From JBDRLD01 sp043813445 (GTDB taxonomy: Bacteria; Patescibacteriota; Patescibacteriia; JACPHY01): a stretch of 6,839 nt of DNA. The notes beneath the pieces were generated by a model, which saw only the letters and a list, made by a program, of their open reading frames with translations, was not told the origin of the DNA and ran no database searches. The position numbers and the translations under genes are program-made. Shown here piece by piece: positions 1-5,003 of this stretch; the first letter of the stretch is position 1, and each line of letters starts with the position of its first letter. The stretch is taken from NCBI GenBank assembly GCA_043813445.1, contig JBDRLD010000010.1, positions 1-6,839 on the forward strand. The letters run 5' to 3'.

Positions 1-2
1 AC

Positions 3-956
3 GACTTCACCTACATTCATGGCCTCCGCCACGCGAAGCGCGCGCTCGAAATCGCTGCAGCTGGCGGGCACAACCTCCTCTTCGTCGGTCCACCGGGCAC
101 CGGCAAGTCACTACTCGCAAAGGCACTTCCCACCATTCTCCCAAGCATGACCAAGGAGGAACAACTCGAGGTCACACTCGCACACTCGGTCGTTGGTCTC
201 GCTCCATCCGGCGGACTTATCCGTGAACGACCGTTCCGATCGCCGCATCACTCTGCATCGGACATCGCCATTATAGGCGGTGGCACCATCCCAAAGCCGG
301 GTGAAGTGACCCTCGCACACCGCGGTGTCCTCTTCATGGATGAATTCCCGGAGTTCAAACGATCCGTACTCGAGGTACTCCGTCAGCCGCTCGAGGATGG
401 TGTGGTGACGATTAGCCGCGCGGCGGGAACACTAACATTCCCCGCACGATTTCAACTTATCGCCGCGCAAAACCCCTGCCCGTGCGGCTACTGGCGCGAC
501 GAGGAACGCGCATGCATCTGCGCACCCGGTCAAATTCTTCGCTACCAACAGCGCGTCTCAGGTCCACTCCTTGACCGCATCGACATCGTTGTCGACGTCC
601 CGCGCCAATCCACTGAAATCCTCCTCACGGAACCACATGAGGAACCATCCGCCACATCGCGAGCCCGTGTGGAAGCCGCACGCGATCGCCAACGTGCACG
701 CGCTGCTGCAACCGGAACAGTCCCGCTGAACACCGAGCTCAGCGCGCCAGCCCTCCGCATTGTCGCTCCGCTCGATGACGAGTCGCGACAGACGCTCATC
801 CGCGCCGCGGACCGATTCCATCTCTCATCACGCGCAACTATTCGCACACTTCGCGTGGCGCGAACCATCGCCGACCTTGACGGTCACGAACAGGTAACCG
901 CCAACCATCTCCGCGAGGCACTCCAGTACCGCCCGAAAGAAGAAATTCTCACCTAG
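3..956 (+). CDS. comM: ComM/YifB family Mg-chelatase-like AAA+ ATPase, C-terminal part (5' end outside window)
   Basis: The frame is open from the left edge and gives 317 residues, ending at a TAG at 954-956; the family is usually about 500 residues, so the N-terminal Lon-protease-like third is missing because of the window edge. Numbering from the first full codon, Walker A is GPPGTGKS (29-36), RSPHHS lies at about 79-84, Walker B is VLFMDE (109-114), a four-cysteine cluster (CPC at 159-161, CIC at 171-173) follows QNP, and GPLLDRID (187-194) carries the arginine typical of the family. The last about 80 residues form the Mg_chelatase C-terminal helical domain (SSRATIRTLRVART). From family knowledge, ComM is a hexameric helicase that promotes branch migration during natural transformation; Mg-chelatase itself is not implied, since no other chelatase subunit is present. 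The ATG at 147 is internal (it lies after Walker A) and is not the start. No terminator is visible directly downstream. Confidence 0.95.
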   Translation, partial: DFTYIHGLRHAKRALEIAAAGGHNLLFVGPPGTGKSLLAKALPTILPSMTKEEQLEVTLAHSVVGLAPSGGLIRERPFRSPHHSASDIAIIGGGTIPKPGEVTLAHRGVLFMDEFPEFKRSVLEVLRQPLEDGVVTISRAAGTLTFPARFQLIAAQNPCPCGYWRDEERACICAPGQILRYQQRVSGPLLDRIDIVVDVPRQSTEILLTEPHEEPSATSRARVEAARDRQRARAAATGTVPLNTELSAPALRIVAPLDDESRQTLIRAADRFHLSSRATIRTLRVARTIADLDGHEQVTANHLREALQYRPKEEILT

Positions 957-961
957 TCTGG

Positions 962-1003
962 GAGTGGAGAGTTAGTTGATAGTGGATAGTTGAGAGTTGC
1001 AGA
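962..1003. repeat. Purine-rich degenerate heptad repeat
   Basis: Six 7-bp units run in perfect register: for example GAGTTAG at 969-975, TTGATAG at 976-982, TGGATAG at 983-989 and TTGAGAG at 990-996. The units are similar rather than identical (roughly TKGAKAG). The block starts just after the comM stop codon. Heptanucleotide short repeats are known from intergenic DNA of some bacteria, notably cyanobacterial STRR sequences; no function can be read from the sequence here. Confidence 0.7.
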
Positions 1004-1010
1004 AGGCTAT

Positions 1011-1100
1011 ACGCTGGATGCTTTACGCGAGATGCTCAGCGCAGGGAGCTGGATGCTGTAACGCCCGACGCTTGACGCGAGATGTTCAGAGTAGGGAGTT
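1011..1100. repeat. Diverged direct repeat, two 40-bp copies 50 bp apart
   Basis: Copy one spans 1011-1050 and copy two 1061-1100; by eye they match at about 32 of 40 positions. The best conserved core is GACGCGAGATG-like (1025-1034 and 1075-1084) followed by CAG and GGGAG. A shorter word, GCTGGATGCT, also occurs twice (1013-1022 and 1048-1057). Much of this stretch can be written in 7-bp units (ACGCTGG, ATGCTTT, ACGCGAG), so it is probably part of the same heptad-periodic spacer and not an independent element. It is too short, too diverged and too irregular to be a CRISPR array. Confidence 0.6.
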
Positions 1101-1105
1101 AATAG

Positions 1106-1213
1106 TGTCTATTGTCCCCCATCCCATGTTCTTGTCAGTTGTCCCATGTCCCCCGTTCTTCTCTCTTATTTCCTGTCCCTTGTTCTCTGTCCCTTGTCTC
1201 TTGTCTCTTCCTC
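1106..1213. repeat. Pyrimidine-rich degenerate heptad repeat
   Basis: The stretch is nearly all C and T with G at regular places. Five units are exactly in register from 1174 to 1208: TGTCCCT, TGTTCTC, TGTCCCT, TGTCTCT, TGTCTCT; earlier units such as TTGTCAG and TTGTCCC fit less strictly. It runs to within about four bases of the start codon of the methyltransferase gene at 1217, so it is also that gene's upstream region. No sigma70-like promoter or Shine-Dalgarno site is visible in it. It is translatable in several frames, which produces spurious open frames. Confidence 0.7.
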
Positions 1214-1216
1214 AAT

Positions 1217-2449
1217 ATGTTCCTCGCATTCATCCTTGGGCGTGAACCACACCTGTCTGTTGCAGAAATTGCAGCAGTGCTTCCGGATGCACTGTGGTCA
1301 ACCGCACAACTCGGAGGTGAGGTGCTTGTACTCGATGTTCCGGACGATGTCGATATATCCGCGCTCATGGAACGACTCGGCGGAACTACGAAGATTGGGG
1401 TTGTTCTTGACTCCATCGCAGCACTCGATGCTACATCGCTCGCACCGCATATTCTCCACTTCGCGAAAGCGGAAGGGAAAATTCGTTTCGGGTGTTCCAT
1501 CTACAGTATCGATGCCGGTGAAAAACGTATTGCGCGAATTCGTCAGCGGCTTTCCGCTGTTGCGCGCGAGCTCAAGGCGCTCCTTCGCGATGCAGGGCGC
1601 AGTGCTCGTCATGTCACATCACGAGAACAAACGCTTTCAAGCGTCACCATCTCACAAGAAAAACTCCTTCCACATCAGGGTGGTATCGAATTCCTTGTGC
1701 TTGTCGCAAACGATACAATACTTCTCGCACGCACAATGGCAATCCAACCATTTTGGGAGTGGAGCAAGCGCGACTATGGCCGCCCGGGGCGCGATGCGCA
1801 ATCCGGCATGCTCCCGCCAAAACTCGCACGGATGATGCTCAATCTCGCGCGCATTCCGGATGGCGAATCCGTGCTCGATCCCTTTTGCGGAAGCGGTACC
1901 ATACTCACCGAGGCGCTACGACTCGGGTACCCACGAATCTGGGGGCTCGACGTCAGCGAGAAGGCGGTCGCTGATTCTCGCGAGAATGTTGTCTGGGAAG
2001 CGGAACACTCGAATGCAACGAGTGAGGTGACGGTCGTTCATGGAGACGTCCGAGAGTTCGGCACAAGTATCGACGCACGGGTGCGGGCGATTGTAACCGA
2101 GCCGTATCTTGGGCCATCGCACGGTCTCACCGGCGCCGCAGGAGCAAAGCGTGTGCCGACTATCGTCGGAGAGCTCCGCGCATTATACGTACATGCGTTT
2201 GAAGAATTCGCACGCGCGCTCACAGACAACGGACGTATCGTCTTTATTGTGCCGACGTTCCATGTGGCAGGAGCAGATTTCACGATTTCGATCGATGACG
2301 ACGTGCAGCGACTCGGATTTGTTCGTATCAACCCGTTTCCCGAGCATTTCCGGAATCATCGTCTTTTACTTGACCGAGAACATCTCCCCTACGCACGCGA
2401 ACAACAGGTCGTCACAAGAAACATTCTCATCTTCGAACGCGCAGCGTAA
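1217..2449 (+). CDS. TRM11/Trm-G10-like RNA methyltransferase
   Basis: A 410-residue SAM-dependent methyltransferase. The C-terminal half is a Rossmann-type domain: QPFWEWSKRDYGRPGRD (177-193) and GMLPPKLARMMLNLA (197-211) precede SAM motif I DPFCGSGTI (221-229), an acidic residue in GLDVS (243-247) that should contact the ribose, and TEPYLGP (294-300) at the place where amino-methyltransferases have N/D-PP-Y. The N-terminal about 170 residues (MFLAFILGREPHLS, REQTLSSVTI) fit the ferredoxin-like/THUMP-type RNA-binding half of the Trm11/Trm-G10 family, which methylates N2 of guanosine 10 in tRNA. That substrate is inferred from the family; the active-site motif is atypical. The start at 1217 was chosen because protein-like sequence begins there; the frame stays open back to 1112, but those 35 codons are translated heptad repeat. 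There is no Shine-Dalgarno site. The stop (TAA) is followed by a strong terminator hairpin. Confidence 0.82.
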   Translation: MFLAFILGREPHLSVAEIAAVLPDALWSTAQLGGEVLVLDVPDDVDISALMERLGGTTKIGVVLDSIAALDATSLAPHILHFAKAEGKIRFGCSIYSIDAGEKRIARIRQRLSAVARELKALLRDAGRSARHVTSREQTLSSVTISQEKLLPHQGGIEFLVLVANDTILLARTMAIQPFWEWSKRDYGRPGRDAQSGMLPPKLARMMLNLARIPDGESVLDPFCGSGTILTEALRLGYPRIWGLDVSEKAVADSRENVVWEAEHSNATSEVTVVHGDVREFGTSIDARVRAIVTEPYLGPSHGLTGAAGAKRVPTIVGELRALYVHAFEEFARALTDNGRIVFIVPTFHVAGADFTISIDDDVQRLGFVRINPFPEHFRNHRLLLDREHLPYAREQQVVTRNILIFERAA

Positions 2450-2459
2450 TCGCTTCAAA

Positions 2460-2494
2460 ACAAACACACCCCGCATAGAGCGGGGTGTGTTTGT
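2460..2494. terminator. Bidirectional intrinsic terminator between convergent genes
   Basis: A perfect 15-bp inverted repeat (2460-2474 and 2480-2494) with a 5-base loop ATAGA. The inner stem is GC-rich (CCCCGC/GCGGGG) and the outer stem is A/T-rich, giving a T-rich 3' side (GTGTTTGT) on the + strand; on the - strand the stem leads into GTTTTGAAG. It starts 11 bases after the methyltransferase stop and ends 9 bases before the end of the convergent gene, so one hairpin can serve both. Confidence 0.92.
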
Positions 2495-2503
2495 ATCGCA
2501 GTG

Positions 2504-3553
2504 CTATGCTGCGCGAAGTTTCTTTGTATTGCCGTCGATGCGGTGCGCAATATAGTTCTCGATTTGCTCACGGAGATCCTGCTCGCTACGAGGACCATCA
2601 GGAGTAGTGGCGAGCATCTTCATCTGTTCCATGGTCTCTTGAAGAAGTGCTGCGATCACCGGATGTTGTACGCGTGCCTCAGCAGATTCAAGCCCTCGCG
2701 CCTTCCATCGACCGTCCGGCCCAATCGCGCCAGAATCGCAGAGTGCCTGCATTCGAAGGTCATCGGAATGGGCGACTGCAAAAATTCGTGCGAGTGCATA
2801 CGATCGGAATGCGGGAGTACTTCGATAGTCCTTCCGATCCCCGCGCGACACATCGAGTGCTGTGCGGAGGCTCGTTGGCGCATTCTTGGTCGACTCGTAC
2901 CCTTGAACCGCACGTTCCACGGCATCACGGAGGGCGTGCGCCGACACATCAACCGCGCCGAGGTGGCGATCGGCTTCATCGATGGTACTCCACTGCCGAT
3001 GGTTGTCCAAAATGTAGCTGCGAGTCACACCTTCGAGATACGCCATGCCATCGCCTTGCATATCCAGCTCACCGGATGGCTTTGCAATGTCGAGTCGCTG
3101 AAGCCGCTGGAGCAACTTCGCTCCTGCCGCATCACCAGACTCGTACATCTGGTGGAGGAGCCCAGCAAAGTATCGCATGGAGAGCGCCTCAATAGCACGC
3201 TGTCGCTTCACCGCGTTCTCGGTTCCCTGTATACGCTGCGCCTCGCTAAGGCGCTGGAATGTATTGTGCATGTCCTGCGCAATCCCACGCTGTCGTTCGT
3301 TTTGTTCTTCGTTCCCATCCAATAATGAATCCTCAATCGCTTCTGCGATATTCTCTTGCTGCGCTCCCACAGGGACATCGGCATTCGCCAGTGGTGTCTG
3401 CGGAGTAAGTTCCTGACGCTGCATCTCGTCGAGCTTTTTAAATTGCTCTTCAACCTGACGCTGACGCGCAAGATCTTCCTCGGTCGGTACATTGTCCGAA
3501 GAGGATGGGATTTCCGGCTCCTGTGCGGTTGGCATAAATCGTTCGACATTCAT
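2504..3553 (-). CDS. Hypothetical soluble Q/E-rich protein, helical
   Basis: A 349-residue protein that I do not recognise. No signal peptide, membrane segment, nucleotide-binding motif or metal-site cluster is visible; it has only one cysteine (272). Residues 1-25 are proline/serine/acid-rich and probably disordered. About 25-50 (EEDLARQRQVEEQFKKLDEM) and 85-125 (RQRGIAQDMHNTFQRLSEA) look strongly helical, possibly coiled coil; the rest is also mainly helical (AKLLQRLQRLDIA at 145-157, DLREQIENYIAHRID at 326-340). The start is placed at the ATG at 3553: an upstream GTG in frame at 3589 lies inside the promoter, while 3553 is about 20 bases after the expected transcription start. The ATG at 3535 is an alternative (343 residues). 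There is no Shine-Dalgarno site. It is transcribed from its own promoter after ychF and ends at the shared terminator. The opposite strand is also open over much of this region, but that translation is Cys/Arg/His-rich and lacks start signals. Confidence 0.75.
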   Translation of the reverse strand: MNVERFMPTAQEPEIPSSSDNVPTEEDLARQRQVEEQFKKLDEMQRQELTPQTPLANADVPVGAQQENIAEAIEDSLLDGNEEQNERQRGIAQDMHNTFQRLSEAQRIQGTENAVKRQRAIEALSMRYFAGLLHQMYESGDAAGAKLLQRLQRLDIAKPSGELDMQGDGMAYLEGVTRSYILDNHRQWSTIDEADRHLGAVDVSAHALRDAVERAVQGYESTKNAPTSLRTALDVSRGDRKDYRSTPAFRSYALARIFAVAHSDDLRMQALCDSGAIGPDGRWKARGLESAEARVQHPVIAALLQETMEQMKMLATTPDGPRSEQDLREQIENYIAHRIDGNTKKLRAA

Positions 3554-3579
3554 AGAGATTGGTTGAAGCGTGTAGAAAA

Positions 3580-3608
3580 AGTATAACACAAAAGATTGGC
3601 TAAGTCAA
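3580..3608 (-). promoter_or_regulatory. Sigma70-type promoter of the hypothetical gene
   Basis: On the - strand a TTGACT box (3608-3603) is followed after exactly 17 bases by TATACT (3585-3580). Each box matches the consensus at five of six positions, and the spacing is ideal. Transcription would begin near 3573, giving a leader of about 20 bases before the ATG at 3553. Most of the -35 box lies in the loop of the hairpin that ends the ychF transcript. Confidence 0.72.
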
Positions 3609-3616
3609 GCCAATCT
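3591..3616 (-). terminator. Probable intrinsic terminator of ychF
   Basis: A perfect 9-bp inverted repeat, AGATTGGCT (3616-3608 on the - strand) and AGCCAATCT (3601-3593), with a 6-base loop TGACTT, followed on the - strand by TTTG. It lies 46 bases after the ychF stop. The U-tract is short (four Ts counting the last stem base), so termination may be partial; the + strand side has no U-tract, which supports - strand direction. An alternative reading is an operator-like dyad over the downstream promoter. Confidence 0.65.
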
Positions 3617-3661
3617 CGATAATGTTCCTTGAATCGGTAGCGTAGCTAAGCCACTCTACAT

Positions 3662-4750
3662 TCATGTTGCGACACGAAAATAGACTGTGTCGCCATCTCG
3701 CACGACATACTCCTTGCCTTCTAGCCGCATCTTCCCATGAGCTTTTGCGCCAACCTCTCCAAGCTCGGCGAAATCTTTCCAGTCAATCACTTCGGCGCGA
3801 ATAAATCCCTTCTCAAAATCCGTATGAATACGACCGGCTGCTTCCGGCGCAGTTGCACCCTGCACGACAGTCCATGCTCGCGTTTCTTTCGGACCAGACG
3901 TGAAAAACGTGATGAGTCCGAGAAGATTGTAGCTCGCTCGAATAAGCTGTTCGAGTCCGCTTTCCGGAAGACCAAGCTCCGCACGCATTGATTGTGCTTC
4001 ACTATCCGGAAGCTCCGAGACTTCTGCCTCGATACGCGCGGAAATCACCACAAACGGTGCGGTGCCAAGAAATGGATAGCGCGAACGCAATGCCTGCTCA
4101 TCAATTCCCTGTGCGCTCGCCTCGTCCACATTGAGTACATAAAGAAGTGGCTTCGCAGTCAGCAACTGCAGTTCCTTCCGTAGGCGTCGCTCATCCTCTC
4201 CGTCTGCGAGCTCGCGGACGGGCACGCCAGCACTGAGTTGTCGCTCCCATTCTTGAAGCACTGCAAGTTCGCGCCGCGCGTCAGCTTCTCCGGTACGTGC
4301 GCGCCCTTCGGTCGGAACGAGACGCTTGCGCACCGTTGTCAGGTCAGCCATTGCAAGCTCAATACCGATAGTCTCCGCATCACCAATCGGATCAACGCGG
4401 CCGGCAACGTGCACAATATCACCGGATTCAAAAACGCGCACCACTTCGGCGATTGCATCGACGGTTCGAATGTTCGCGAGAAATTTGTTTCCAAGCCCCT
4501 CACCTGTATGCGCACCGGCAACAAGCCCGGCAATATCAACAAATTCAACAGTGGTCGGGATGATCTGCGCGGCCTGCGAAACCGTCGCGAGCGTTTCAAG
4601 CCGCTCATCCGGTAACGCAACAACACCAACGTTCGGATCGATGGTACAGAATGGGAAGTTTGCACAATCCACCGCCTGCTTCGTAAGCGCACGGAAGAGT
4701 GTGGACTTTCCCACATTTGGGAGACCGACGATACCTATCTGGAGAGCCAT
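3662..4750 (-). CDS. ychF: Redox-regulated ATPase YchF (OLA1/Obg family)
   Basis: A complete 362-residue protein, matching the usual about 363 residues of the family. The G1/P-loop is GLPNVGKST (9-17), NFPFCTIDPN (31-40) is the family's switch signature, G3 is DIAGLV (72-77), and the base-recognition motif is NVDE (207-210) in place of NKxD, the change that lets this Obg-family member prefer ATP to GTP. A helical insertion follows (about 130-200), and the C-terminal TGS domain occupies about 279-360 (DFEKGFIRAEVIDWKDF, then GKEYVVRDGDTVYFRV). From family knowledge, YchF is cytoplasmic, binds ribosomes and responds to oxidative stress. The start at 4750 is fixed by the conserved MALQIGIVGLPNVGKST opening; the frame stays open for another 116 codons upstream, but those are not family-like. 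There is no Shine-Dalgarno site before it. The segment AEVVRVFE (101-108) replaces the usual HVVRCFE. Confidence 0.97.
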   Translation of the reverse strand: MALQIGIVGLPNVGKSTLFRALTKQAVDCANFPFCTIDPNVGVVALPDERLETLATVSQAAQIIPTTVEFVDIAGLVAGAHTGEGLGNKFLANIRTVDAIAEVVRVFESGDIVHVAGRVDPIGDAETIGIELAMADLTTVRKRLVPTEGRARTGEADARRELAVLQEWERQLSAGVPVRELADGEDERRLRKELQLLTAKPLLYVLNVDEASAQGIDEQALRSRYPFLGTAPFVVISARIEAEVSELPDSEAQSMRAELGLPESGLEQLIRASYNLLGLITFFTSGPKETRAWTVVQGATAPEAAGRIHTDFEKGFIRAEVIDWKDFAELGEVGAKAHGKMRLEGKEYVVRDGDTVYFRVAT

Positions 4751-5003
4751 AGGAATAGAGCGTAGCAATAATCGCCGAAAAAAGACAGTGTGATATGAAA
4801 AATAACGCACAACCGTGCGGAAAATGCTCACATCTGCTAACCGCCCACACCTTCCTTGACAGCGCACCATTATAATGCTAAGGTTTGACGTCTGGTTTAG
4901 GCCAGATTGTAAGGGGTGCGCGACCGAGCGCCTTCTTTGCAGTCGCCCTTTCCCAAAAGCAATTTCAGAAAAACAAATCCCACAGCAATCGCGTGGAGGT
5001 CCC
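4751..5003. other. Divergent intergenic region and 5' leader of the E2-like gene
   Basis: The spacer separates ychF (-) from the gene starting at 5004 (+). On the + strand there is a consensus TTGACA at 4856-4861 and a consensus TATAAT at 4871-4876, but they are only 9 bases apart. TTGACA could instead pair over 17 bases with a poor TAAGGT (4879-4884). ATTATAAT (4869-4876) is its own reverse complement, so a -10 box can be read on either strand. A short dyad TCTGG/CCAGA (4891-4906) and a GC-rich 5-bp stem GGTGC/GCGCC (4915-4932, one G-U pair) followed by TTCTTT lie in the leader and could be regulatory; both are weak. No convincing ychF promoter was found. The + strand leader would be more than 100 bases. 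Confidence 0.45.
4995..5000 (+). promoter_or_regulatory. Shine-Dalgarno site for the E2-like gene
   Basis: GGAGGT lies three bases before the ATG at 5004. It is the only strong ribosome-binding site in the window; the three other starts seen here have none. The spacing is a little shorter than the usual optimum. It fixes the start of the gene. Confidence 0.8.

Noticed and set aside
962..1213. CRISPR array or insertion sequence in the repeat spacer
   Set aside because: There are no identical 20-40 bp repeats with unique spacers, no terminal inverted repeats, no target-site duplication and no transposase; the periodicity is 7 bp.
997..1245. Small + strand frame of 82 codons across the spacer
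   Set aside because: It translates heptad repeats and overlaps the real methyltransferase start in another frame.
1146..1835. 229-codon + strand frame inside the methyltransferase gene
   Set aside because: It is out of frame with the conserved methyltransferase motifs and has a low-complexity start and no recognisable features.
2501..3325. 274-codon open frame on the + strand opposite the hypothetical gene
   Set aside because: Its translation is rich in Cys, Arg and His with no recognisable domain, it begins across the shared terminator region, and the - strand gene has a promoter, leader and sensible composition.
3641..3651. Short palindrome TAGCGTAGCTA near the ychF stop
   Set aside because: Four-base arms are expected by chance; the stronger hairpin at 3593-3616 explains termination.
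4913..4938. Intrinsic terminator or attenuator in the leader of the E2-like gene
   Set aside because: The stem is only five pairs including a G-U, and the following tract TTCTTT is interrupted; it is noted within the leader but not called.
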